43,142 bases of DNA from Myxococcus xanthus (lineage in GTDB: Bacteria; Myxococcota; Myxococcia; Myxococcales; Myxococcaceae). The first letter of the stretch is position 1. Each line of letters opens with the position of its first letter. Where the stretch lies: the NCBI RefSeq assembly GCF_013116825.1, contig NZ_JABFNS010000080.1, forward strand, positions 1 through 43,142. Reading direction: 5' to 3'. Shown here one piece after another: positions 17,663 to 25,065 of this stretch. The translations under genes and the position numbers were made by a program. The notes under the pieces are model-generated. The model searched no databases. It saw nothing but the letters and a program-made list of their open reading frames with translations, and was not told the origin of the DNA.

Positions 17663-18673
17663 ATGGAGACTCGGAAGCTGGGAAGGCAGGGCCCCACCGT
17701 TTCGGCGCTGGGCCTGGGCTGCATGGGGATGTCCGACTTCTACGCGGGCAGGGATGACGCGGAGTCGGAGGCCACGCTGCTGCACGCGCTGGAGCGGGGC
17801 ATCACCTTCTTCGACACCGCCGACATGTACGGGTCGGGCGCCAACGAGACGTTGGTGGGCCGGGTGCTCAAGCCGCACCGGGCGAACGTCGTGCTGGCGA
17901 CGAAGTTCGGCATCGTCCGCGACCCCACGGACCCGCAGAAGCGCGGCGTCAACGGGCGGCCGGAGTACGTGAAGCAAGCATGCGAGGCCAGCCTGCGCCG
18001 GTTGGGCGTGGACGTCATCGACCTGTACTACCTGCACCGGCTGGACGCGCAGACCCCCATCGAGGACACGGTGGGTGCCATGGCGGAGCTGGTGCGCGAG
18101 GGCAAGGTGCGCTTCCTCGGCCTGTCGGAGGTGGACGCGGACACGCTGCGCCGGGCTTCGAAGGTGCATCCCATCACCGCGCTCCAGAGCGAGTACTCCC
18201 TGTGGAGCCGTGAGCCGGAAGACGGCGTGCTCCAGGCGTGCCGCGAGCTGGGCGTGGGCTTCGTTCCCTACAGCCCGCTGGGACGCGGCTTCCTCACGGG
18301 GCAAATCAAGCGCTTCGAGGACCTCGCACAGGACGACTACCGCCGCTTCTCGCCCCGCTTCCAGGGGGAGAACTTCACGCGCAACCTGGAACTCGTCGGC
18401 CACATCGAGCGGCTGGCGAAGGAGAGGGGATGCACTCCGGCGCAGCTCGCGCTCGCGTGGGTGCTGGCTCAGGGGAAGGACCTGGTGCCCATCCCCGGCA
18501 CCAAGCGCCGCAAGTACCTGGACGAGAACCTCGGCGCGCTGGAGGTGACGCTCACGGACCAGGACGTGGCCGCCATCAACGCCGTCGCGCCTCCGGGCGT
18601 CGCCGCGGGTGGGCGCTATCCGCCGTCCATGCAGTCCTCGCTGCCCAAGGCCGCCCAGCCGCGCGGCCAGTGA
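17663..18673 (+). CDS. Aldo/keto reductase (AKR13-like)
   Basis: A 336-residue TIM-barrel oxidoreductase. The family tetrad is visible: D in FFDTADMYG with its Tyr, K in LATKFG, and H in YYLHRLD. The NADPH-binding end is [18 protein letters not shown]. It matches the subgroup of predicted oxidoreductases like YajO/AKR13, which reduce aldehydes and ketones with NADPH. The natural substrate is unknown. The ATG has a GAGG ribosome site. It lies 82 bp after the sensor kinase and converges on the radical SAM gene with only 29 bp between stops, where no clear terminator is seen. Confidence 0.92.
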   Translation: METRKLGRQGPTVSALGLGCMGMSDFYAGRDDAESEATLLHALERGITFFDTADMYGSGANETLVGRVLKPHRANVVLATKFGIVRDPTDPQKRGVNGRPEYVKQACEASLRRLGVDVIDLYYLHRLDAQTPIEDTVGAMAELVREGKVRFLGLSEVDADTLRRASKVHPITALQSEYSLWSREPEDGVLQACRELGVGFVPYSPLGRGFLTGQIKRFEDLAQDDYRRFSPRFQGENFTRNLELVGHIERLAKERGCTPAQLALAWVLAQGKDLVPIPGTKRRKYLDENLGALEVTLTDQDVAAINAVAPPGVAAGGRYPPSMQSSLPKAAQPRGQ

Positions 18674-18702
18674 GATGAAACGAGAGGCTGGAGGGGGGCC
18701 CT

Positions 18703-19491
18703 TCAGCTTCGAATACGAGGAAGCTGGGCGTGCGGCTGCCATGCGCCGTCGCCGCCCAGGCAGTAACGGCAGGTGGCCAATGGCGTCTCCCGTTCGAGAT
18801 AGCCGAGCATCTGGTCCAGCAGGTCCGGCGTGTCGAGCGGCACGCCGTCGACCTCGCCCAGCGCGGGCATCTCCGGGTACGTGCCGCCGAGCACCGTCGC
18901 CACGTGCGGCGGACGCGTGCAGGCGTAGAAGCGGCCCGCGTGGACCAGGTGACAGCGGACCTTCAACCAGCAACGCGCGTGGATGCCTCGCACGGCATCT
19001 TCGGAGTCGTGCGGCGCCTCCGGAGTGAGTTGCTGGAAGGCGTCGATGCGCTTCACCGTGAGGAAGACGCCGTGCTGCTCGCAGCGCTCGGTGATGCGGG
19101 CGATGGAGCGCTCCGGCAGCGGCGCGGAGGTGTAGACGGACAGGGTCATCCGGTCCAGGCGCTCGTAGACCGCATCGGGGGCGCTCTGCGCGAGGAAGCC
19201 GTTGGTGGTGACGGACACCTGCGGGGAGATGCCCGAGGCGCGCACGGCGTCCAGCACCGCGGGCAGGTCGGGGTGGAGGAACGGCTCGCCGCCGGTGAGC
19301 TTGAAGACGTTGGGCCGGAGGGCTCGGGCCAGTTGGCGCAAGTCCTTGCCCAGGGCGGCGGGGTCCACGGACCAGGCAGGCAGGTGCGGCGACAGCGGGC
19401 AGCACTGCACGCAGCGCAGGTTGCAGTGCGTGGCGACATGCGTCTCCAGGGACCAGGTGAGGATGCGTCCATCTTGGAGCTCGTAGCGCAC
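18703..19491 (-). CDS. Radical SAM enzyme with SPASM-like C-terminal cysteines
   Basis: A 262-residue radical SAM protein. The 4Fe-4S/SAM motif is CNLRCVQC (C23, C27, C30) with another Cys directly after, then FKLTGGEP (SAM-binding GGE) and VTTNGF. A C-terminal set of cysteines, C174, C180, C191, C241 and C244, is placed like the auxiliary-cluster ligands of SPASM or twitch domains, which often act on peptides. GTG 19491 is chosen: a perfect -10 box TATAGT lies 6 bases upstream, giving a leaderless mRNA, and the frame further upstream overlaps the divergent gene. It faces the AsnB-like gene across 53 bp, so the two may be co-regulated in one biosynthetic cluster. Confidence 0.86.
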   Translation of the reverse strand: MRYELQDGRILTWSLETHVATHCNLRCVQCCPLSPHLPAWSVDPAALGKDLRQLARALRPNVFKLTGGEPFLHPDLPAVLDAVRASGISPQVSVTTNGFLAQSAPDAVYERLDRMTLSVYTSAPLPERSIARITERCEQHGVFLTVKRIDAFQQLTPEAPHDSEDAVRGIHARCWLKVRCHLVHAGRFYACTRPPHVATVLGGTYPEMPALGEVDGVPLDTPDLLDQMLGYLERETPLATCRYCLGGDGAWQPHAQLPRIRS

Positions 19492-19497
19492 GGCGGG

Positions 19498-19503
19498 ACT
19501 ATA
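19498..19503 (-). promoter_or_regulatory. -10 box of the radical SAM gene
   Basis: TATAGT on the minus strand, 6 bases before the GTG start, in the 53-bp divergent gap. No matching -35 hexamer is visible at 16-18 bp. Transcription would start at or next to the GTG, so the mRNA is predicted leaderless. Confidence 0.5.
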
Positions 19504-19544
19504 CGAGGTTGCCCGGGGCCCCTGGCGCTTGTCACAGTACCCGC

Positions 19545-20846
19545 GTGTCTCACGCTTCCGGCGGAATGCTCGCCACCCTGCCCTGCTACCTGTCATCGGC
19601 GCGCCTGGCGCCGTCTGTGTGGCGGCTGAATCCCTCGGGGCTGGCACCAGAGGCCGTCGCTGCATTCCTGCGCCATGCGCTGCCTCCGAACGGAAGCGTG
19701 TTCCAGGGCGTGCGCCGGGTTCCGGGCGCATTGCCTCGCGTGCGTCGGAGCGAGGGGACTCCGGAGACTCGTGAGGATGAAGACAGGCTGGCGGAACGGC
19801 TCGTGGTCGCGCTGGCGGACAGCGTGGGCAAACACCTGGCGGCGGGCGCGGTGGACGTGAGCCTGAGCGGCGGCGTGGACAGCGCCGCGTTGTGCGCCCT
19901 GGCCGCGCGGCAGGCGCCCGGGCGCGTGCGCGCCTGGACCATGGATGTCCACTTCGCGGATGCCACGGAGCGGCGGAATGCCCGGATGGTGGCGAACGCG
20001 GCCGGAGTCGAGCTGGTCGACGTGTCCGTTCCGGACGCGGTGCTGCCAGAGCTGTTCGAGCCCGCCGTCCTGAGCCAGGAGACGGCCATCCTCAACGCCC
20101 GCGCCGTGGCCAGCCATGCCTTCTACGCGGAGGCCCGAAGGCAGGGCGCCTCCACGTTGCTGAGCGGCGCGGGCGCGGATGAGGTGCTCATGGGCAACCC
20201 GGCGGCGCTCGCGGGTGCGGCGGCCCGTGTGACGGAGGACCGGCGCCTCGTACATGAGGTGCTGCACCCAGGGCCTGTGGACAACTTGGGGGTGGATCAG
20301 CGGGTACTTCGCCTTCCGTGGGACGCGGAGCTTGCTTCCGTTGACGAGGATCACCCCGAAGAGGTCCGCTACGCGGCCTGGGTGCTGTGGGAGCTGGTGC
20401 TGCCTCCCGAGCTCCGGAGCGCGGGCGCACATGGCGTGAGCGTGTGCACGCCCTACCTGGACGCGGACTTCACGGACGTGGCGCTGGGACTCCCCTTGGG
20501 CGTGCTCGCGCGGCACGGGGCCGGCAAGTGGCTCTTCCGACATGCGGTGCGCACGCTGGTGCCGGATGAGGTCCGGTTGGCCCGGAAGACACCGCGCTAT
20601 GCGCACACCGCGCTCTCCAGCCCCGTCCGCGCGCGCTGGCTGGAGCTCTACCGGGAATGGCTCACACCGGCCCGGCTGGCGCCGTTGGAGGTCATCGACG
20701 CGGGCGCGACCCGGGCGCTGCTGGAGCGCTACGCACGTCTGGCCGCCGACGCTCCCGAGGCGAGCGTCATGGACCGGCTGTTGATGCGGTTGTGCTCCCT
20801 CGTCATGCTCCACGCCCACGCCCGTCCCCCATGTCCCGAATCCTGA
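19545..20846 (+). CDS. Asparagine-synthetase-like amide ligase lacking the glutaminase domain
   Basis: A 433-residue protein matching only the C-terminal synthetase half of AsnB. The ATP-pyrophosphatase loop is LSLSGGVDSAAL with SGGVDS at 108-113, followed by LSGAGADEVLMG and the C-terminal CTPYLDADFTDVALGLPLG and PDEVRLARKTP. The first 80 residues (LAPEAVAAFLRHALPPN, VFQGVRRVPGA) correspond to the short linker before the synthetase domain, so the class II glutamine amidotransferase domain with its N-terminal Cys is absent. Such proteins adenylate a carboxylate and form an amide, as in lasso-peptide cyclases and beta-lactam synthetases. Start is GTG 19545; ATG 19566 is possible. It overlaps the glycosyltransferase by 16 bases. 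Confidence 0.85.
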   Translation: MSHASGGMLATLPCYLSSARLAPSVWRLNPSGLAPEAVAAFLRHALPPNGSVFQGVRRVPGALPRVRRSEGTPETREDEDRLAERLVVALADSVGKHLAAGAVDVSLSGGVDSAALCALAARQAPGRVRAWTMDVHFADATERRNARMVANAAGVELVDVSVPDAVLPELFEPAVLSQETAILNARAVASHAFYAEARRQGASTLLSGAGADEVLMGNPAALAGAAARVTEDRRLVHEVLHPGPVDNLGVDQRVLRLPWDAELASVDEDHPEEVRYAAWVLWELVLPPELRSAGAHGVSVCTPYLDADFTDVALGLPLGVLARHGAGKWLFRHAVRTLVPDEVRLARKTPRYAHTALSSPVRARWLELYREWLTPARLAPLEVIDAGATRALLERYARLAADAPEASVMDRLLMRLCSLVMLHAHARPPCPES

Positions 20847-22024
20847 TTGCCACCTCCCCAGAGAAGGGCCACCTCAACCCCATGGCCGGTGTCGCGCAGT
20901 GGCTGCGCCGCATGGGCCACCACGTGGGCTGGCTGTGCATCCCCGAGCCCGCACCACAGCTCGAACGGCTGGGCGTGGAGGTGCTGGCGTTGCCCCACGC
21001 CGAGACGCCCGTGCCCGCCATCGAGACGGGAGGCGAAGCGCTCGCGCGGTTGGTGCTCGATGAAGCGGCGCTGGGGCAGTGGATTCGCGGCCTGTTGATT
21101 GACGCCGTCCCCTCGCTGCTGACGCCGGTGCGCGAGGCCGTCGAGCGCTTCCGTCCGGATGTCATGGCCCTGGACGGCATGCAGTACGCCGCCGTGCTGG
21201 CCGCCCATGCGCTGCGAATCCCCTGGGCGGGCGTTTCCTCCGCGCTGTCACTGCTGGAGCCGCCCATCGATTACGGCCTGCGCCGCAACGTGCGTGCACT
21301 GGCCGATGAGCGACAGGCCCTGTTCGCCCGCCACGGCTTCAATGCCCGCTTCCGCAACTGTGAGTGCCTGTCGCCGGACCTCAACGTCATCTTCGCCACC
21401 GAGGCCTTCCTGGGCTCCGACGCAGTGCTGCCTCCCGCCACACACCTGGTCGGGCCGTCACAGCCTCCGGAGGCGCGCGGTGACGAGGTGGACTTCCCGT
21501 GGGAGCGGCTGGGCTCCAAGCCCGTGGTGTATGTGTCTTTCGGCAGCCAGATTTCGTGGCAACCCGATTTGTTTCAGACGCTGACCGAGGCCGCCGCGCC
21601 CCTGGGCGTCACCGTGGTGCTCAGCGCGGGTGAGCTGGCTGATACAGGTTTTATTCACAGCCTTCCCGGGGACGTGGTCGCCGTGCCATACACTCCTCAG
21701 CGACAACTGTTATCACGAGTCTCCGTGCTCGTGTCTCACGGCGGCGCCAACTCCGTCATGGAGGCGTTGACCGGAGGCGTTCCGATGCTGCTCCTGCCCG
21801 TCTGCAACGACCAGCCCATCCAGGCGCACTTCCTGGAGAAGTCGGGCGCGGGACTCGTGCGGGCGCCGAGCTCGCTCTCCGTGGAGGACTGCCGCGAGGC
21901 GCTGCGACAGCTGCTGGAGCCGGGCACGGCGCTGCGACAGCGGGCGGCCGGCATCGCCGCGTCCTACCAGGCGCGTGACGGCGCGAAGGACGCCGCTGAA
22001 CGCATCCTCCGACTCGTGACGTGA
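20831..22024 (+). CDS. Macrolide/UDPGT-type family 1 glycosyltransferase
   Basis: A 397-residue GT-B glycosyltransferase. The N-terminal acceptor domain begins SRILIATSPEKGHLNPM with the family catalytic-type His in KGHLNP. The C-terminal donor domain has VYVSFGSQ, the VAVPYTPQRQLL strand and the UDPGT signature VSHGGANSVMEALTGGVPML with PVCNDQP. Members transfer a sugar from a nucleotide sugar to a small hydrophobic acceptor, commonly an antibiotic, sterol or carotenoid. The acceptor here is probably the product of the surrounding cluster (inference). ATG 20831 overlaps the previous gene by 16 bases and the stop overlaps the next GTG by four bases. These overlaps make one operon with its neighbours. 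Confidence 0.9.
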   Translation: MSRILIATSPEKGHLNPMAGVAQWLRRMGHHVGWLCIPEPAPQLERLGVEVLALPHAETPVPAIETGGEALARLVLDEAALGQWIRGLLIDAVPSLLTPVREAVERFRPDVMALDGMQYAAVLAAHALRIPWAGVSSALSLLEPPIDYGLRRNVRALADERQALFARHGFNARFRNCECLSPDLNVIFATEAFLGSDAVLPPATHLVGPSQPPEARGDEVDFPWERLGSKPVVYVSFGSQISWQPDLFQTLTEAAAPLGVTVVLSAGELADTGFIHSLPGDVVAVPYTPQRQLLSRVSVLVSHGGANSVMEALTGGVPMLLLPVCNDQPIQAHFLEKSGAGLVRAPSSLSVEDCREALRQLLEPGTALRQRAAGIAASYQARDGAKDAAERILRLVT

Positions 22025-22878
22025 GTGATTGCATGCGTGATTGGGACGTGTGGCGACTGGTGCTGCCGGGTGTGTCGCCGCTGGAGGTGTGGAACCTGCC
22101 CGTGATGGGGCGCGAGCTGTGGGAGCTGCTCGGGGCGCCTCGCGTGGATACGGACCGTCGCGCGGGGGTTCCCGAGCCGGCGATCGCGGGCCGGCTGGGC
22201 CCGGCGCTCGCGGTGGCGCTGTCCACGCTGGTGAAGCGACACGCGGTGGATGCCGTGTGGCTCAGTGGCGGATTGGTGTGCCTGGAGGGCTTCGGTGAAA
22301 TGCTCTCGAGTGTGTCCACCGCGCTTCCCTGCCCTGTGTACGCGGCGGAGCGTCCACTCTTCGCTCCGGCCCAGGCGGGACTGCGCCTGCTGGCGCCGCT
22401 CGCGCCCGCGCATCCGGTGGCGCTCGACGTGGGGCAGACGGGCATCAAGTGCGTGAGTCACACAGCGAACCCGCGCATCTTCGAGCGCGACACCGCGCGG
22501 TTGCCCCGGTACTTCATCGGCATGGCGCGGCCTCCGGACAGGCGACACGTGAAGGCGGCGGTGGCGTTCATCGCCAGTGCCCTGCGCGTGTTCTCGGCAC
22601 GGCCGCCCGATGCCCTGTGCCTCGCGCTGCCGTGTCCGCTGGACGCGTCGCTGGTCCCCGGGGGCTGCACCTACGGCTGGGAAGGCCACGATTCGCTGGT
22701 GGCGGACATCCTCCAGGCCGCCATGGGGGACGAGGGCCGCGGGACGGCGCTGGTGCTCAATGACGCGGAGCTGGCCACGGAGGCCGCGCGGGGGGATTCG
22801 CGGCTGGCGAACCACTCGCGCGTGTTGTGTCTCACGCTGGGCTTCGGGCCGGGTGGCGCGTTGCTGGAACGGCGGTAG
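22021..22878 (+). CDS. ASKHA/ROK-like protein with circularly permuted motif order
   Basis: A 285-residue protein. Read in order it has VDAVWLSGGLVCLEGF (76-91) and AGLRLL (119-124), like the adenosine and connect-2 segments that end a ROK protein. Then come DVGQTGIK (136-143, phosphate-1), LALPCPLD (201-208, like the ROK GxPGxxD strand), VLNDAELA (245-252, like the ROK LxNDA catalytic loop) and finally LTLGFGPGGALL (271-282, phosphate-2), right at the C-terminus. A normal ROK protein starts at DxGxT and ends at GG/GA, so the two lobes appear swapped. Total length fits one domain. Substrate is unknown; a sugar kinase or ATP-binding role fits its glycosyltransferase neighbour. GTG 22021 is used, ATG 22033 is possible. 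Confidence 0.72.
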   Translation: MSDCMRDWDVWRLVLPGVSPLEVWNLPVMGRELWELLGAPRVDTDRRAGVPEPAIAGRLGPALAVALSTLVKRHAVDAVWLSGGLVCLEGFGEMLSSVSTALPCPVYAAERPLFAPAQAGLRLLAPLAPAHPVALDVGQTGIKCVSHTANPRIFERDTARLPRYFIGMARPPDRRHVKAAVAFIASALRVFSARPPDALCLALPCPLDASLVPGGCTYGWEGHDSLVADILQAAMGDEGRGTALVLNDAELATEAARGDSRLANHSRVLCLTLGFGPGGALLERR

Positions 22879-22896
22879 CCGGTCGCTCGTCCAGGC

Positions 22897-23433
22897 TCAG
22901 TGCAGGTCCAACTCCTTCTTGGGCGCGATGTCGGGGCGCTGCTTCGTCACCAACGCCTTCGCGGTGCTGAAGAGCACCTTGAGCCTTCCGCCTGCCGGGT
23001 GGACGTATTCGGCGTGCTCGGGCGTGAACCGCAGCAGGGCGATGTCACCCTCATCCGGGCCCTGTGGGAACCAGGGCCTCCAGCCGGGCTCCCACAAGTC
23101 ATGGATGGCCCGCCGGTCGCGGACGATTTCCGCCACGCCCGAGACGGAGAGATACGTGGCGCTGTCCTCCGACGCGTGGAAGGCGAGCGAGCAGTGCGGG
23201 TCCGACTCCAGGTCCTGCACCTTCTGCGTGTCCGCCCAGGTGGCGAACCAGAGCACGGTGCCGGACTTGTGCTTCTTCGCCACCGCCATGGGCCGCGTGT
23301 GGAAGTGTCCGTCCGCACCTCGGGTGGTGAGGAGCGCGGTGTCGTAGTCCTTCAACAGTTCCTCGAACTCCCGGCGGTCTCCCTGGATGACACCCTGCGG
23401 CTGTTTCAGCATGCGCTCGCCTGACTGTTCCAT
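22897..23433 (-). CDS. Pyridoxamine-5'-phosphate-oxidase-fold protein (general stress protein 26-like)
   Basis: A 178-residue split-barrel flavin-binding-type protein. Its pattern, DYDTALLTTRGADGHFHTRPMAV then VLWFATWADTQKVQDLESDP and a C-terminal strand VLFSTAKALV, matches the general stress protein 26/PNPOx-like family. These bind FMN, FAD or F420, but most members of this subgroup have no proven reaction. It is cytoplasmic with no signal peptide. ATG 23433 has a weak AAAGG ribosome site; the upstream open frame has no family match. It converges on the ASKHA-like gene with an 18-bp gap and is unlikely to belong to that cluster, being on the other strand. Confidence 0.87.
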   Translation of the reverse strand: MEQSGERMLKQPQGVIQGDRREFEELLKDYDTALLTTRGADGHFHTRPMAVAKKHKSGTVLWFATWADTQKVQDLESDPHCSLAFHASEDSATYLSVSGVAEIVRDRRAIHDLWEPGWRPWFPQGPDEGDIALLRFTPEHAEYVHPAGGRLKVLFSTAKALVTKQRPDIAPKKELDLH

Positions 23434-23634
23434 GGGGCTGGCCTTTCGTTCGGCATCGTGAAGTTCCTGGAGAACGTAGGGACGCGCGGGCCGTGGGGAA
23501 GCAGCAGGGCTGGAGTTGCATGGGTCGCTCCCTTGGTGGGCCGGTCGCCGCAAAGCAGACAGCCACCCGCCTCCAGGCAGAAGACGAGCGAATCAAGCCG
23601 TCCGCCCTGCCCCCCCTCCGGCGCGGCCTTGCAC

Positions 23635-23699
23635 CTCGCTGTTCGGAAATGTCGGGACATTTGGCGCCACCAAAACCCCCGACATTTCCGAACAGCGAG
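23635..23699. repeat. Perfect 22-bp inverted repeat
   Basis: Arms 23635-23656 and 23678-23699 are perfectly complementary over 22 bp with a 21-base spacer. The left arm plus spacer also contains a nested palindrome AAATGTC-GG-GACATTT (23647-23662). It is noncoding, within the 355-bp gap between the PNPOx-like gene and the truncated HNH gene. No flanking direct duplication is seen, so insertion by transposition is not shown. It could be a dispersed genomic palindrome, a hairpin terminator or an operator. Apart from it, the gap 23434-23788 holds a -10-like TAGCCT (23776-23781) and nothing else recognised. Confidence 0.75.
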
Positions 23700-23788
23700 C
23701 TCCCAGCCAGAGTCCGGGCCCCCACGAGGGCAACGCGGAGCGGCCCCAATGGCCTCGCCTCTGGCCTGGACCTGGTAGCCTGGCGGGG

Positions 23789-24052
23789 TTGACGAACCAG
23801 GACCTCGACTGGCCCATCCGGGTCGCCGCCATGAACGCGCTGCAACACCTGGTGCGCCAGCATGGCGAGGTCCTGTCCTGGGACGTCATCGACCGTGGCT
23901 TCACGTACCAGGGCGAGACGCTGAACTTCGCCAACCGCGCACGCGGCATCTTCTGGCCTCGCCACATGCGCGAGACGGCGCTGTCCATCAAGACGACCGT
24001 TCCTCGTCAGGGCCGAGAAGCGCGCTACGAGCGTTTCCGCGAGGCAGGCTGA
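23789..24052 (+). pseudogene. Truncated N-terminal domain of an HNH endonuclease-like protein
   Basis: An 87-residue frame starting TTG, preceded by GGCGGGG and the extended -10-like TGGTAGCCT. DWPIRVAAMNALQHLVRQHGE, VIDRGFTYQG and GIFWPRHMRETALSI resemble the N-terminal module found before HNH nuclease domains in restriction-type proteins. In those proteins the frame continues after GREARY into a YxYxGxDP segment and the HNH box. Here it stops nine residues later (ERFREAG, stop) and no HNH motif is visible in any frame before the HtrA gene. It is therefore best read as a remnant or a stand-alone domain. The family link is from memory of the pattern and is not certain. Confidence 0.5.
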
Positions 24053-24117
24053 ACCCAAGACGAGGTGACCTCCCCAAATGGGCAGGTTCCCGACCTGACC
24101 GGTCCGCCGATGTGGCG

Positions 24118-24151
24118 CCTTTTCGAGGCCTTTACCTTGTGCCTCGAAAGG
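24118..24151 (+). promoter_or_regulatory. 5'-leader hairpin sequestering the ribosome-binding site (thermometer-like)
   Basis: Left arm 24118-24129 and right arm 24141-24151 form nine continuous pairs (TTTCGAGGC with GCCTCGAAA), a bulged U at 24120 and two further G-C pairs, with an 11-base loop. The right arm holds the GAAAGG Shine-Dalgarno core of the next gene (ATG 24160), so the folded RNA would hide it. The A-U pairs lie at the ribosome-site end. Position before an HtrA-type gene suggests heat-dependent translation, which is inference. Confidence 0.5.
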
Positions 24152-24159
24152 AACACATC

Positions 24160-25053
24160 ATGTCCACCGGCCTCCTCCAGTCGCTGTCACAGTCCCTCGC
24201 CTCCGTCGTCGAGCGCACCGCGCCTGGCATCGTCCGTGTGGAGACGCGGCGCAAGCGCGGCGCCACCGGCATCGTCTGGGATGCCGAGGGCCACATCCTC
24301 ACCACCAGCCAGGCCGTGGAGCACGAGGGCCGACTCCCCATCGGCCTGCCGGATGGCCGCACCGTCTCCGCAGAGTTCGTCGGCCGCGACGCCAGCACCG
24401 ACCTGGCCCTGCTCAAGGCCGAAGCCACCGGCCTCGCGCCGCTGAACTCCGCGCCGTTGGATGACGTGAAGGTCGGTCACCTCGTCATCGCCGTGGGCCG
24501 CCCTGGCCGCACGGCTCGCGCGACGCTCGGCATGGTCAGCACCCACGGCGAGGGCTGGCGCACCCATGCCGGAGGCCGCGTGGAGCGCTACCTGGAGACG
24601 GATGCCGACCTCCCGCCCGGCTTCTCCGGCGGCGCGCTGGTGGACACCGAGGGACGACTTGTCGGGCTGCTCAGCGCCGCCTTCTCTCGCACCGCCGCCG
24701 TCGTCATCGCCACGGACACGCTCACGCGCGTGATTGCGTCGCTGAAGGAACACGGGGGCATCCGGCGCGGCTACCTGGGCGTGGGCGCCTACCCCGTGCG
24801 TCTGCCCCCACACCTGGGCACGGGGAACGAGCACGGCCTCATCTGCCTCTCCGTGGACCCGAACGGCCCGGCGCATGACGCGGGGCTGCTGCTCGGAGAC
24901 GTCCTGGTGAGTCTGGGAGGTCAGCCCCTCCACGGCGTGGAGGACCTGCTCGGCGCCCTGAGCGACGAGAAGGTGGGCACCACCCTCCAGGTCCGCGTCC
25001 TGCGCGCCGGAGAGGTTCGCGAAGTCCCCATCACCGTGGGCAAGCGCGCGTGA
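24160..25053 (+). CDS. Catalytically degenerate HtrA-like (S1C) protease with PDZ domain
   Basis: A 297-residue trypsin-like plus PDZ protein. Aligned by eye with the next gene, the catalytic His in LTNRHVV is replaced by Gln here (LTTSQAV, Q51). Asp is kept (D81 in STDLALLKAE) and Ser is kept (S156 in GFSGGAL, where the usual GNSGGP is also altered). Proteolysis is therefore unlikely; it may act as a chaperone or as a regulatory subunit of the active neighbour. The PDZ domain spans about 195-297. No signal peptide or membrane anchor is present, so it should be cytoplasmic, unlike typical HtrA/DegP. ATG 24160 has an AAAGGA site; an in-frame GTG at 24112 lies inside the leader hairpin. The next gene is 12 bp away. 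Confidence 0.85.
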   Translation: MSTGLLQSLSQSLASVVERTAPGIVRVETRRKRGATGIVWDAEGHILTTSQAVEHEGRLPIGLPDGRTVSAEFVGRDASTDLALLKAEATGLAPLNSAPLDDVKVGHLVIAVGRPGRTARATLGMVSTHGEGWRTHAGGRVERYLETDADLPPGFSGGALVDTEGRLVGLLSAAFSRTAAVVIATDTLTRVIASLKEHGGIRRGYLGVGAYPVRLPPHLGTGNEHGLICLSVDPNGPAHDAGLLLGDVLVSLGGQPLHGVEDLLGALSDEKVGTTLQVRVLRAGEVREVPITVGKRA

Positions 25054-25065
25054 AGGGAGGCCGCC

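Noticed and set aside
18703..22878. Lasso peptide cluster
   Set aside because: An AsnB-like cyclase candidate exists but no leader peptidase, RRE domain or precursor is visible; the lasso assignment is unsupported.
23434..24052. MITE or insertion sequence around the 22-bp palindrome
   Set aside because: No transposase, terminal-repeat pair with target duplication, or second copy in the window; only the palindrome itself is supported.
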